Part shown: in pieces, positions 27,064 through 37,881 of the stretch
Position numbering within the stretch: position 1 is the stretch's first letter
How the letters are laid out: the number at the start of each line of letters is the position of its first letter
NCBI RefSeq assembly: GCF_013363995.1
Contig: NZ_JABWGO010000001.1
Span: 434,001 to 498,000, forward strand
Length of the DNA stretch: 64,000 bases
Source: Nonomuraea rhodomycinica
GTDB lineage: Bacteria > Actinomycetota > Actinomycetes > Streptosporangiales > Streptosporangiaceae
Direction of reading: 5' to 3'
Program-made: the position numbers and the translations under genes
Notes under the pieces: model-generated
What the model was told of the DNA's origin: nothing
Seen by the model: the letters and a program-made list of their open reading frames with translations, nothing else
Databases searched by the model: none

Positions 27064-27960
27064 ATGCTGGAGCGGCACGAGCTGGAGGCGTTCCTCACGC
27101 TGGCCGAGGAGCTGCACTTCGGCCGGACCGCCGAGCGGCTGCGGGTGTCCACCGCCCGCATCAGCCAGACCATCGCCAAGCTGGAGCGCCGCGTCGGGGT
27201 TCCGCTGTTCAACCGCACCAGCCGCCGGGTGGAGCTCACGTCGGTGGGGCGCGAGCTGTACGAGGAGACCCGGCCCGCCTGGGACCGGATCGCCGCCGCG
27301 TACGAGCGGGCCGTCGCCGCCGGGCGCGGCCTCACCGGCACCCTGAGCGTGGCGTTCGTCGGCGCGGCGGGCGGCCAGCTCCTCTCCGGGGTGACCGAGC
27401 TGTTCCGGCGGCGCAGGCCGGACTGCGACGTGCGGCTCCGCGAGGCGCAGATGGTCGACCTGATGCCCTGGCTGCGGGCCGGCGAGATCGATCTCGCGCT
27501 CGGCACCTTCCCCGTCGACGAGCCGGACATCGCCACCGGGCCGGTCCTCGTGTCCGAGGCGCGCATGCTCGCGGTCCCGGCCGGGCATCCCTTCGCCCGC
27601 CGGACGTCGGTCTGCCTGGAGGACCTGGCCCGGGTCAGGCTGCTCCAGCTTCCGGGCACGCTCCCCGCGTCCATGCGCGCGGACCGCACCCCGACCCTCA
27701 CCCCCTCGGGGCGGCCGATCGAGCCGGGCCCGTCGGCCTCGACCTTCAACGAGATGCTCACGCTGGTCGGCGCCGGTCACGGCGTCTTCCCGGTCGGCGC
27801 GCACGCCCGGCGCTACTACGTCCGGCCCGACGTCGCGTACGTCCCGATCGACGACGCCCCGCCGCTGCGGTGGGGGCTGATGTGGCGAGCCGAGGGCGCC
27901 AGCGCGCGTGTGCGCGCCTTCGGCGAGGCCGCCCGCGACCTGGTCGCCGACGACGCCTGA
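27064..27960 (+). CDS. LysR-family transcriptional regulator
   Basis: A 298-residue regulator. The winged helix-turn-helix is at the N-terminus: EAFLTLAEELHFGRTAERLR, then VSTARISQTIAKLERRVGVP and LFNRTSRRVELTSVG. The co-inducer domain follows (GTLSVAFVGAAGGQLLSGV, ALGTFPVDEPDIATGPVL). By position it should control the divergent SnoaL/oxidase pair. ATG at 27064 follows GGGGGACGCC. The next gene, TetR-type, is convergent. Confidence 0.93.
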   Translation: MLERHELEAFLTLAEELHFGRTAERLRVSTARISQTIAKLERRVGVPLFNRTSRRVELTSVGRELYEETRPAWDRIAAAYERAVAAGRGLTGTLSVAFVGAAGGQLLSGVTELFRRRRPDCDVRLREAQMVDLMPWLRAGEIDLALGTFPVDEPDIATGPVLVSEARMLAVPAGHPFARRTSVCLEDLARVRLLQLPGTLPASMRADRTPTLTPSGRPIEPGPSASTFNEMLTLVGAGHGVFPVGAHARRYYVRPDVAYVPIDDAPPLRWGLMWRAEGASARVRAFGEAARDLVADDA

Positions 27961-27980
27961 GGGCCCAGGGCCTCGGCCGG

Positions 27981-28565
27981 TCAGCGCGGCGCCGTGAGGC
28001 CCTGGGCGGTGCCCACGCCGCGCAGCAGCGTGTCGACGACCCGTGTGGCCAGCGCGTCGGCGTCGCCGTCGCCGCTCTGTGCGGCCTCGTGGATGAGCGC
28101 GTAGTACACCCGCCGGGCCCAGCCGAGGTCGGCGTCGGCCCGCAGCAGCCCCGCCTCCCGCGCGGCCCGGAACACTCGCTCGCACTTCTCCTCCACCTCG
28201 GCGTGGACCCGTGCCGCCTCGGGGTCGGCGGTCAGGGCGCGGCTCATCGCGAAGCCCCAGTCGAGCTTGACCCGCAGCACGTTGGCCGTGACCTGGTAGA
28301 GGGCGACGAGCGGCGGCGCCGTCTCGGGGTGGGCGGCCTCGACCGCGTCGGCGAAGCGGCGGGTCGCCCAGGCGGCCATCGCGCCGACCAGCGCGTCGCG
28401 GGAGGCGAAGCGCCGGTGGACGGTGGTGCGGGCCACGCCCGCCTCCTCGGCGATCTGCTCCATGGTGGCCGCCGGGTTACGGCTGAGGACGCGTTCGGCG
28501 GCCTCGAGGATCTGGCGGACGGTCCGCTCGGCGTCCGACCGCAGCGCCCGCGTCGCTTCTGTCAC
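27981..28565 (-). CDS. TetR-family repressor of the adjacent SDR gene
   Basis: A 194-residue regulator with the TetR helix-turn-helix (TVRQILEAAERVLSRNPAAT, MEQIAEEAGVARTTVHRRFA, SRDALVGAMAAW). The C-terminal ligand domain is variable. GTG start at 28565. It is divergent from an SDR gene 112 bp away, and the spacer holds a perfect dyad, so autorepression and control of the SDR gene are expected. The ligand is unknown but may be the substrate of the reductase. Confidence 0.92.
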   Translation of the reverse strand: MTEATRALRSDAERTVRQILEAAERVLSRNPAATMEQIAEEAGVARTTVHRRFASRDALVGAMAAWATRRFADAVEAAHPETAPPLVALYQVTANVLRVKLDWGFAMSRALTADPEAARVHAEVEEKCERVFRAAREAGLLRADADLGWARRVYYALIHEAAQSGDGDADALATRVVDTLLRGVGTAQGLTAPR

Positions 28566-28581
28566 GACAGAGAAGGCTACA

Positions 28582-28619
28582 CCATCGTCCTCATTGACGA
28601 TGGAGTTGCATCATTGATG
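28582..28619. promoter_or_regulatory. TetR-type operators between regulator and SDR genes
   Basis: CCATCGTC (28582-28589) and GACGATGG (28596-28603) form a perfect inverted repeat with a six-base spacer, the usual size for a TetR dimer. A second dyad, CATCATTGATG (28609-28619), follows, flanked by TTGCAT direct repeats. The region is AT-rich relative to its surroundings and must hold both divergent promoters. Confidence 0.75.
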
Positions 28620-28677
28620 TTGCATGTTCTACGGTTTCCGCATCACCGATGAAGCGACTAGTGATGGAGGACACCTC

Positions 28678-29466
28678 ATGGATCTTCGACTGAGCGGGAC
28701 GACCGCCCTGGTCACCGGCGCCAGCAGGGGCATCGGACTGGCCGTCGTGACCGCGCTGGCCGAGGAGGGCGTGCGCGTCGTCGCGGGCGCCCGCACCGTC
28801 ACCCCCGAGCTGAAGGCCACCGGCGTGATCACCCTGACCGCCGACCTGTCCACGCCGGAAGGGCCCGCCGGGCTGGTCGAGCGGGCGCTCGCCGAGGTGG
28901 GCGAGCTCGACCTGCTGGTCAACAACGTGGGCGGCGGCGAAGGAGGCCAGGAGCAGGCCGGCGGCTTCCTCGGCTTCGGCGAGGAGCACTGGCTCCAGGC
29001 GTTCGACCTGAACTTCCTCAGCGCCGTCCGCGCCACCCGGGCCGCCCTGCCCAGCCTGGTGCGGCGGGGCGGCGCCGTGGTGAACATCTCCTCCATCGGC
29101 GCGCGGATGCCGCACTCCGGCCCGATCCCGTACACGACCACCAAGGCGGCGCTGACGGCGTTCGGCAAGGCGCTGGCCGAGGAGTTCGGACCGCAGGGCG
29201 TGCGCGTGAACACCGTCTCCCCCGGACCGGTCCGCACCGCGATGTGGGAAGATCCCCAGGGGTACGGCGCGGCACTCGCGGCCTCGCTGGGCCTGGAGCA
29301 CGAGCAGCTGCTCGCGGGGCTGCCGTCCGGCATGGGGATGACGACCGGCAGGTTCGTCGGACCGGAGGAGGTCGCCGCCCTGGTGACGTACCTGGCCTCG
29401 CCGCGCGCCGCGAGCGTCAACGGCGCCGACTACGTCATCGACGGCGGAGCCGTCAAGACGGTCTGA
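28678..29466 (+). CDS. Short-chain dehydrogenase/reductase
   Basis: A 262-residue classical SDR. Cofactor motif TGASRGIG (residues 14-21), NNVG, the catalytic Ser in ISSIGARMPHSG and the YTTTK (YxxxK) pair are all present, and the end RAASVNGADYVIDGGAVKTV is standard. It oxidises or reduces a small alcohol/ketone using NAD(P); the substrate is not known. GGAGG sits before the ATG. Control by the divergent TetR is likely. Confidence 0.94.
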   Translation: MDLRLSGTTALVTGASRGIGLAVVTALAEEGVRVVAGARTVTPELKATGVITLTADLSTPEGPAGLVERALAEVGELDLLVNNVGGGEGGQEQAGGFLGFGEEHWLQAFDLNFLSAVRATRAALPSLVRRGGAVVNISSIGARMPHSGPIPYTTTKAALTAFGKALAEEFGPQGVRVNTVSPGPVRTAMWEDPQGYGAALAASLGLEHEQLLAGLPSGMGMTTGRFVGPEEVAALVTYLASPRAASVNGADYVIDGGAVKTV

Positions 29467-29469
29467 ACC

Positions 29470-29484
29470 TATCGCGATATATCG
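29470..29484. promoter_or_regulatory. Overlapping palindromes TATCGCGATA / CGATATATCG
   Basis: TATCGCGATATATCG contains two overlapping perfect palindromes (29470-29479 and 29475-29484). It lies in the 90-bp gap before the MBL-fold gene, in an unusually AT-rich short stretch. This is an operator-like site; no regulator gene is next to it. Confidence 0.5.
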
Positions 29485-29556
29485 TCGTAACGGGAACAGG
29501 ACGGCCGCTCCGCTCGGTTGAGCAGGACGGAACAGACATCCTGGGGAGAGTGAACG

Positions 29557-30678
29557 ATGGCGGCACTGCGGACGGCACGGCGGATCCTCATGGGCGGGGC
29601 GGCCCTCGCGGCGGCGGGATGGGCGCTGCGGGACGTGCCCGCGGAACTCGGTGTGCGGCCCCTGCGGTCGGGGCCCGTGCGGGCGGAGCGGATCCGGCGC
29701 TCACCGCAGTTCAGGGACGGCGCGTTCGTCAACACCATGCCGGAGGCGACGACGCTGGTCAGCGCCCCGCCCGCGGGCATGCTGGGCGAGCTGGCCAAGG
29801 ACCGCGACCAGCGGCGCCCGGCCGGCCCCGTGCCGCTGCGCGTGCCCCCGGCGGGCGCGGCGCCGACGTCGGGCGTGCGCGCGATCTGGTACGGCCACGC
29901 CTCCACGCTGGTGGAGATCGAGGGGCGGCGGGTGCTGTTCGACCCGGTGTGGAGCCGGCGCCCCTCCCCCTCGCAGCTCGTCGGGCCGAAGCGGCACCAC
30001 CCGGTGCCGGTGCCGCTGGCGAGCCTGCCGCTGGTCGACGCCATCGCGATCTCGCACGACCACTACGACCACCTCGACATGGCGACGGTCCGCGGGCTGA
30101 CAGCCACGCAGAAGGCGCCGTTCCTGGTGCCGCTGGGCATCGGCGCCCACCTGGAGCGCTGGGGCGTGCCCGCGTACCGGATCATCGAGCTCGACTGGGA
30201 GGAGGAGGCCGAGGTCGGCGGGCTGCGCTTCGTCGCGACGGCCGCCCGTCACTTCTCCGGGCGCACGCTCGCCCGCAACGACACGCTGTGGGGCTCGTGG
30301 GTGGTGGCCGGGCCCACCCGCAAGGTGTTCTACGCGGGTGACTCCGGCTACTTCGAGGGCTACCGCGGCATCGGCTCGCAGCACGGGCCGTTCGACCTGA
30401 CGCTGATGCCGATCGGCGCCTACAGCCCGGCGTGGCCGGACATCCACATGAACCCGGAGGAGGCGGTCAACGCCCACCTCGACCTGGGCGGCCGGGTGCT
30501 GCTGCCGGTGCACTGGGCGACGTTCACGCTGGCGCTGCACCCGTGGGCGGAGCCGGTGGAGCGGCTGTGGCGGGAGGCCAAGGCCCGCGAGGTGTCGATC
30601 GCGGTGCCGCGGCCCGGCGAGGCCGTGGACCCCGACGCGGTGCCGGCCGTGGACGGCTGGTGGGAGACCCTGGTCTGA
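29557..30678 (+). CDS. Membrane-linked metallo-beta-lactamase-fold hydrolase (NAPE-PLD/UlaG-like)
   Basis: A 373-residue protein. An N-terminal hydrophobic segment (ILMGGAALAAAGWALRDVP) suggests export or membrane anchoring. The metal motif is SHDHYDHLD (HxHxDH, near residue 166), followed by later ligands in AARHFSGR, FYAGDSGYF and LPVHWATF. The combination WYGHASTLVEIEGRRVLFDP and GPKRHHPVP is typical of the NAPE-PLD/RomA-like branch, which hydrolyses phosphodiester or ester lipids. Substrate unknown. The stop codon lies inside a 32-bp tandem repeat with a hairpin in each unit. Confidence 0.9.
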   Translation: MAALRTARRILMGGAALAAAGWALRDVPAELGVRPLRSGPVRAERIRRSPQFRDGAFVNTMPEATTLVSAPPAGMLGELAKDRDQRRPAGPVPLRVPPAGAAPTSGVRAIWYGHASTLVEIEGRRVLFDPVWSRRPSPSQLVGPKRHHPVPVPLASLPLVDAIAISHDHYDHLDMATVRGLTATQKAPFLVPLGIGAHLERWGVPAYRIIELDWEEEAEVGGLRFVATAARHFSGRTLARNDTLWGSWVVAGPTRKVFYAGDSGYFEGYRGIGSQHGPFDLTLMPIGAYSPAWPDIHMNPEEAVNAHLDLGGRVLLPVHWATFTLALHPWAEPVERLWREAKAREVSIAVPRPGEAVDPDAVPAVDGWWETLV

Positions 30679-30752
30679 GCCGGCGACGGCTCGTGGAGGC
30701 CCCGGGCTGAGCCGACGACGGCTCGTGGAGACCCCGGGCTGAGCCGGTGACG
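30675..30752 (+). terminator. 32-bp tandem repeat covering a stop codon, each unit a hairpin
   Basis: Units at 30675-30706 and 30707-30738 start CTGAGCCGGCGACGGCTCGT and CTGAGCCGACGACGGCTCGT; a third is partial. The first unit contains the stop codon TGA of the MBL gene. Each unit folds as GAGCCG-NCGA-CGGCTC. This looks like a terminator hairpin multiplied by tandem duplication. Confidence 0.65.
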
Positions 30753-30773
30753 CGGCAGTCGTACAGTCGCAGC

Positions 30774-31688
30774 ATGAGCAACCTGGAGCGGGACCCCGGC
30801 GAGATCCGGTGCGGCGCGGCGGACGGCGGCGCCGCCGAGTCGCTCGCCGGGCGGGAGGTGCCGCTGGGCGGCCCGCGCGCGATGCGCGTGAGCAGGACAC
30901 TGCCCGGCGTGCACCGCCGCATGATCGGCGCGTGGTGCTTCGTCGACGCCTACGGGCCCGAGGTGGCCGCGATGCGGGTGCCGCCGCACCCGCACACCGG
31001 CCTGCAGACCGTGAGCTGGCTGCTGTCGGGAGAGGTGCTGCACCGCGACAGCCTGGGCAGCCTCCAGGTGGTCCGGCCGGGGCAGCTCAACCTCATGACG
31101 GCCGGGCGCGGCATCTCCCACTCGGAGGAGTCGCGCGAGGACCTGCTGCACGGGGTGCAGCTCTGGGTGGCGCTGCCGGACGGCGCCCGGGGCATGGAGC
31201 CGGGCTTCGAGCACCACGCGGAGCTGCCGCGGGTGTCCGGGCCGGGCTTCACCGCGACGGTGATCATGGGGTCGTTCGCCGGTGCGACGTCGCCGGCGAC
31301 GGCCCTCACGCCGCTGGCGGGGGCCGAGGTCGCCGTCTCGGGCGCGGCCGAGCTGCCGCTCGATCCCGCGTTCGAGCACGGGCTGCTGCTGCTCGACGGC
31401 GAGGTGGAGCCGCTGGAGCGGGGGCCGCTGCTGTACCTGCCGCCCGGCCGTACGGGCCTGTCCCTGAACGGCGACGGGCGGGTGCTGGTGATCGGCGGCG
31501 AGCCGTTCGCCGAGGAGATCGTGATGTGGTGGAACTTCGTGGGCCGCGACCACGACGAGATCGTCGCGTTCCGCAAGGAGTGGATGGAGGGCGACGGGTT
31601 CGGCGCCGTCGAGGGGTTCGACGGCGCGCCGCTGCCCGCGCCCGTCCTGCCCGGCACGCGGCTGCGGCCCCGGGGCCGCAGCCGCTGA
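30774..31688 (+). CDS. Pirin family protein
   Basis: A 304-residue bicupin. The N-terminal cupin holds the metal ligands in PPHPHTGLQTVSWLLSGEVL and HRDSLG, followed by AGRGISHSEESRE, the pirin signature. The C-terminal cupin has ELPLDPAFEHGLLLLDGEVE and closes with VMWWNFVGRDHDEI, strongly conserved in pirins. Bacterial pirins bind iron and some act as quercetinases or redox-linked regulators. The ATG at 30774 gives the family start; an earlier ATG at 30747 adds nine basic residues. Confidence 0.95.
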   Translation: MSNLERDPGEIRCGAADGGAAESLAGREVPLGGPRAMRVSRTLPGVHRRMIGAWCFVDAYGPEVAAMRVPPHPHTGLQTVSWLLSGEVLHRDSLGSLQVVRPGQLNLMTAGRGISHSEESREDLLHGVQLWVALPDGARGMEPGFEHHAELPRVSGPGFTATVIMGSFAGATSPATALTPLAGAEVAVSGAAELPLDPAFEHGLLLLDGEVEPLERGPLLYLPPGRTGLSLNGDGRVLVIGGEPFAEEIVMWWNFVGRDHDEIVAFRKEWMEGDGFGAVEGFDGAPLPAPVLPGTRLRPRGRSR

Positions 31689-31690
31689 GC

Positions 31691-34300
<2,610 letters not shown>

Positions 34301-34377
34301 GCCCAGATTATGGTCATTTTCCTTGCAGGACGCTTGCCTCCGCGGGCTTTGCCGGCCCACCGGTTCGGAGGACGGGC

Positions 34378-34413
34378 GCCCTGCTGCCGGGATGCCGGTC
34401 CCGGCAGCAGGGC
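34378..34413 (-). terminator. Strong hairpin terminator after the secreted coiled-coil gene
   Basis: A 14-bp perfect stem (GCCCTGCTGCCGGG at 34378-34391 with CCCGGCAGCAGGGC at 34400-34413) and an eight-base loop. It begins 17 bases past the stop codon at 34431. This is the strongest single hairpin I found in the window; no T-tract follows. Confidence 0.85.
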
Positions 34414-34430
34414 CGCAGTGCTGTCGGGCC

Positions 34431-35462
34431 TCAGTAGACCGAGATGTGCGGGTGGTCGTAGTGGTTGGCGGTGGTGCCGCCGCGGTCGGACATCGTCCGC
34501 CACGTCCCGGTGCGCGAGTGCCAGATGCGCTGCCGGTAGATGATGTACATGATGCCCAGCCGCTTGGAGTTCTTGATGGCCCAGGCGGCGATCTCGTTGC
34601 CGCGCGCCACTTCGCCGGCCGTGGGCATGGAGCCGCCGCGGCTCAGCATGAAGTCGCACGCCCGGCCGAGCGGGTGCTCGCCGCCGTCCTGGATGGTGCG
34701 GTAGCAGCCGATGCCGAACGGCACGTCGAAGCGTTCCTGGATGAGGGTCTTGACCAGCCGCATCCGGGGCGTGATGTGGTCGGAGCCCTCGGGGAGCTGC
34801 GGCACCCAGGTGCCGTCCGAGCGCCGCACCCCGGGCGCCTGGTAGAGCTGGTCGATCTTGTCCTTGATCTTGTCGATCTGCTTGACCGCCTTGCCCTTGC
34901 GCTCGGCGAGGTCGGCCACCTGGTCCGCCAGCTCGGCGGCGCGGGCGGCCGCCTCGGCCTCGGCGCGCGCGTGCTCGTCCCTGACCTGGGCGAACCCGCT
35001 CAGCCGGGCGTGCTGCCGGTCGGCGAGGTGCTGAGCGAGGGCCAGCCTGCTCAGCAGCGTGTTCGAGTCCTCGGCCCCGGAGAGCACCACCTGGCCGACG
35101 GGCACGGCGCCGATGTACTGGGCGACGGCCATCGCGCGCAGCTCGGTGGACTCCCGGTCGAAGACCTCCTGCGCGGCGGCGAGCCGTTCCTTGGCGGCCT
35201 TCTCGGCCTTCTCCGCCTTCTCGCGGGCGATACGGCCGTTGTAGTAGTCGGTGATGAGCCGGTCCGACTCCTTCTGGAGCGCGGCCAGCTCCTTCTTGAG
35301 CTGTTCGACCGTGGGTTTCGGCGCCGCCATCGCGGGCCGGGGCTCGGCGCCCGTGATCGCGGCCCCGCCCAGCGTGCCCGTCAGGGTGAGAACCAGCGCC
35401 AGGGGGAGGCGGAAAGGTCTGAGCGGGCCGCGCCGCCGGTCGGCGGGGGACGCAACCGCCAC
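34431..35462 (-). CDS. Secreted coiled-coil protein with ARB_07466-like C-terminal domain
   Basis: A 343-residue exported protein. A signal peptide (RLPLALVLTLTGTLGGAAIT) is followed by two long coiled-coil blocks (about 50-115 and 155-205) rich in Glu/Lys/Ala. The C-terminal domain has PFGIGCYRTIQDGGEHPLGR, CDFMLSRGG and the close IIYRQRIWHSRTGTW plus NHYDHPHISVY. The coiled-coil plus catalytic-like tail layout recalls RipA or PcsB-type cell-wall proteins, but the tail is not NlpC/P60. His and Asp residues in the tail could hold a metal. A role at the cell wall is inferred. GTG start with GAAGGAG. Confidence 0.85.
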   Translation of the reverse strand: MAVASPADRRRGPLRPFRLPLALVLTLTGTLGGAAITGAEPRPAMAAPKPTVEQLKKELAALQKESDRLITDYYNGRIAREKAEKAEKAAKERLAAAQEVFDRESTELRAMAVAQYIGAVPVGQVVLSGAEDSNTLLSRLALAQHLADRQHARLSGFAQVRDEHARAEAEAAARAAELADQVADLAERKGKAVKQIDKIKDKIDQLYQAPGVRRSDGTWVPQLPEGSDHITPRMRLVKTLIQERFDVPFGIGCYRTIQDGGEHPLGRACDFMLSRGGSMPTAGEVARGNEIAAWAIKNSKRLGIMYIIYRQRIWHSRTGTWRTMSDRGGTTANHYDHPHISVY

Positions 35463-35553
35463 GCTTCTCCTTCGGCCGTGCCGCAGGGTCGCGCCGGGGG
35501 GATTCCGTTACGGTCCGGCGAGCACCCTCTTACCGAGGGTAGATAGTAGGGGA

Positions 35554-36189
35554 TCACACCGCTTCGCCGGGAATCAGCATATTTGCGGCTGACGGGGTGG
35601 CGGGGGCGAGGGCGCCGGTTCCGTCGGAGGGCCGGCCGTTCCAGATGGCGAGGGCCGCCGCCATCGCGGCGGCGGTGGCCAGGAGCAGCCCGCCCGCGAC
35701 CGCCCGGCGGACGACGGGGCTCAGCGCGGACTGGAACGGGTCACGGCACCGCGCCGACGGCCTGCGCGACGAGTCAGGCGGGACGGCGGGGACGGCGCAG
35801 TCGGGCGCGAGAAGGTCATCGGGCGGGAGAGGTTCGCCGGGCCGGACAGGTTCGTCGCGCGCGAGAGGGTTGTCCTGCCGGAGAGGAACGTCGTACGGGC
35901 GAGCGCCGTCGTGCGGAAGTGCGCCGTGAGGAAGTGCGGCGTCCTCGGGTGCGTGGGGGACGTCGCGGCTTGGCAGGGGGGCGTCGCGGACCGGGAGAGG
36001 GTCGTCGCTGCCGGGGACCGGGGCCTGATGCGCGGAGGCGTCGCTGCCGGGGACCAGGGCCTGATGCGCGGGCGTGTCGTGGCCAGGGGCCGAGGCATCC
36101 TGCGCTGGGGTGTCGTCGCGTTCGGACGAGGGCGCCGCCCGATCCGGGAGCGAGCGGTACGGTACGGCTGCGTCCGTTGGCTCCGTCAC
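35554..36189 (-). CDS. Proline-rich single-pass membrane protein, unknown function
   Basis: A 211-residue protein with no recognised domain. Residues 1-150 are acidic and Pro/Ala/Asp-rich with internal repeats (AHQALVPGSD, AHQAPVPGSD) and many short DxPL/RDxPL units. One transmembrane helix follows (AVAGGLLLATAAAMAAALAI, about 162-182), then about 28 residues outside. This orientation, with a disordered cytoplasmic part, resembles anti-sigma-like or kinase-substrate membrane proteins. GTG start; AGGAGG lies about 12 bases upstream, a longer gap than usual. It is followed on the same strand by the secreted coiled-coil gene 91 bases away. Confidence 0.65.
   Translation of the reverse strand: MTEPTDAAVPYRSLPDRAAPSSERDDTPAQDASAPGHDTPAHQALVPGSDASAHQAPVPGSDDPLPVRDAPLPSRDVPHAPEDAALPHGALPHDGARPYDVPLRQDNPLARDEPVRPGEPLPPDDLLAPDCAVPAVPPDSSRRPSARCRDPFQSALSPVVRRAVAGGLLLATAAAMAAALAIWNGRPSDGTGALAPATPSAANMLIPGEAV
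36004..36075 (-). repeat. 36-bp in-frame tandem repeat in the proline-rich gene
   Basis: Units 36004-36039 and 36040-36075 begin GTCGCTGCCGGGGACCGGGG and GTCGCTGCCGGGGACCAGGG and encode a 12-residue duplicated phrase containing AHQAxVPGSD. The unit keeps the frame. Confidence 0.88.
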
Positions 36190-36210
36190 GATGGCGGGGC
36201 ACCTCCTGCT

Positions 36211-36252
36211 CGGATAAATCCGAAAAACGGCCCTTTAGATGGATAAAGATCC
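36211..36252. promoter_or_regulatory. Two GGAT/ATCC dyads upstream of the proline-rich gene
   Basis: CGGATAAATCCG (36211-36222) and GGATAAAGATCC (36241-36252) are inverted repeats with similar arms 30 bp apart, in a short AT-rich segment just upstream of the start at 36189. They look like a paired operator. The rest of the spacer to 36439 holds only imperfect repeats around GCATGC. Confidence 0.5.
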
Positions 36253-36439
36253 TTCCGCCGGGACGTTACCCCGCAGTGACGCGGCGTGTCGAGATGCGAA
36301 CCCGCCGGAGTCGCGATCCATGCAGGATCGGCATGCGGGAGGGCATGCGCAATCGTCATGCGGGGTTGTCGTGCGGGGTCGGCATGCCGGACGACGATCC
36401 GGACGAGACGCTCGGAAGAAGTGATATCGAGGAACGGTC

Positions 36440-37498
36440 TCAGGCGGCCTCGGCGGCGGTGGCGAGCAGGTCGCGCACGTTGCGGGCGGCGGTGCGGCCC
36501 GCACGGTTGGCGCCGATCGTGCTCGCCGACGGGCCGTAGCCGACGAGCTGCAGCCGCGGCTCGGCCAGGACCCGGGTGCCGTCCACCGCGATCCCGCCGC
36601 CCGGTTCGCGCAGGTGGAGCGGCGCAAGGTGGCTCAGCGCCGACCGGAACCCGGTGGCCCAGATGACGGTGTCGGCCGCGGCCTCGGCACCGTCGGCCCA
36701 CGCGACGCCGTCAGGCGTGAGCCGGGCGAACATCGGCAGCCGTTCCAGGGCGCCCTTCTCCAGGGCCTCGCGGACGACCGTCGTGTAACCGAGCCCGGTC
36801 ACGGCGACGACGCTCTGCGGCGGCAGCCCGGCGCGTACCCGCTGCTCGACCAGGGCGACCGCCTCCCGGCGGGCGCTCTCGCCGAAGTCGTCCCCACGGA
36901 AGACCGGCGGCCGGCGGGTCACCCACAGCGTGGCCGCCGCGACGCCGGCCAGTTCCGACAGGACGTGGGCGGCGGAGTTGCCGCCGCCCACCACGACGAC
37001 CCGCCGGCCGCGGAACTCCTCGGGCCCGCGGTAGGCGGCGTAGTGGAGCTGCCGGCCGCGGAAGTCGCGGGCGCCCGGATAGTACGGCCAGTGGGGACGG
37101 GTCCAGGTGCCCGTGGCGTTGACCACGGCGCGCGCCGCCCACTCCCCCGCGCCGGAGGTGACGGTCAGCCGCTCGCCGGGGCCCCGCGTGACGGCGGACA
37201 CCTCGACCGGTCGAAGCACCTCCAGGCCGAGGTCGCGCTCGTAGGAGGCGTAGTAGGCGGGCACCACGGCGGCGGCCGGGCGCTCGCCGTCGGCCTCCTG
37301 CTCACGTCTGCTGCCCGGCAGATCGAACACGCCGTGGACCTTGTCCATGGTGAGGGTCGGTGACCGGTGCCGCCACGCCCCGCCGGGCCCCTCGGCGGCG
37401 TCCAGGACCAGGGGATCCAGGCCGAAGCGGCGCAGGAAGTACGCGCTGGACAGGCCCGCCTGCCCGGCGCCGATGACCACGACGTCGATCTTCTCCAC
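36440..37498 (-). CDS. Flavin-containing monooxygenase-like NAD(P)/FAD oxidoreductase
   Basis: A 352-residue protein. The FAD motif is VVVIGAGQAGLSSAYFL at the N-terminus, the NADPH motif is VVVVGGGNSAAHVL in the middle, and the C-terminus has TVIWATGFRSALSHL. Between them lies WTRPHWPYYPGARDFRGRQL, close to the FMO/BVMO fingerprint. It probably adds oxygen to a soft nucleophile or acts as a disulfide or thione oxidoreductase; no substrate can be given. The GTG at 37498 is supported by GGAAGGGGAC immediately upstream; a frame open for 85 more codons upstream has no support. Confidence 0.9.
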   Translation of the reverse strand: MEKIDVVVIGAGQAGLSSAYFLRRFGLDPLVLDAAEGPGGAWRHRSPTLTMDKVHGVFDLPGSRREQEADGERPAAAVVPAYYASYERDLGLEVLRPVEVSAVTRGPGERLTVTSGAGEWAARAVVNATGTWTRPHWPYYPGARDFRGRQLHYAAYRGPEEFRGRRVVVVGGGNSAAHVLSELAGVAAATLWVTRRPPVFRGDDFGESARREAVALVEQRVRAGLPPQSVVAVTGLGYTTVVREALEKGALERLPMFARLTPDGVAWADGAEAAADTVIWATGFRSALSHLAPLHLREPGGGIAVDGTRVLAEPRLQLVGYGPSASTIGANRAGRTAARNVRDLLATAAEAA

Positions 37499-37881
37499 GT
37501 CCCCTTCCAACCACGCGCCCGCGACACCTCTTCCCGCCTCGACGAGCCCGTCAGGAAACCTGGCGGAGCGTGCCGCCGACGGGCAGAGTTCCGCCGAGGC
37601 GAGCCCGCTGGAGCCGACCCGGGCAGCCACGCCCGCCAGCGTCATGGCGCCGTCCTTCCCACCCGTGCCCGTCGTGCTGGGCGAGCTCGGGGCGGACGCG
37701 GCGGGCCATCTCGCGGGCCGGGGGAGCGTCATGCCGCCCGCCGCCCTGGCCATCTCCGTGTCCCCGGCATGGCCTCGTCGCGCAAGCCGTATCGCAGTCC
37801 TGCGCGAGCGGCCTAGTCATACAAGCCGTCGTGTCGTCCTTGGGCCGTCCTGTTGTTCGCCGCTGGCTCGGATGTCATGCG
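37499..37881. other. 383-bp spacer, no gene seen
   Basis: Between two minus-strand genes. The frame of the monooxygenase stays open through most of it, but its translation is low-complexity and has no ribosome site. A mildly AT-rich part near 37790-37860 contains direct repeats of CAAGCCGT (37787 and 37822 areas) and is the likeliest promoter region for the monooxygenase gene. Confidence 0.5.

Noticed and set aside
35463..35553. c-di-AMP (ydaO) riboswitch before the secreted coiled-coil gene
   Set aside because: Such switches precede many actinobacterial wall genes, but only 91 bases are free here and the conserved ydaO core is not recognisable.
37499..37753. N-terminal extension of the flavin monooxygenase
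   Set aside because: The FAD motif normally sits at the very N-terminus, and the GTG at 37498 has a strong ribosome site. The extra 85 codons are low complexity.
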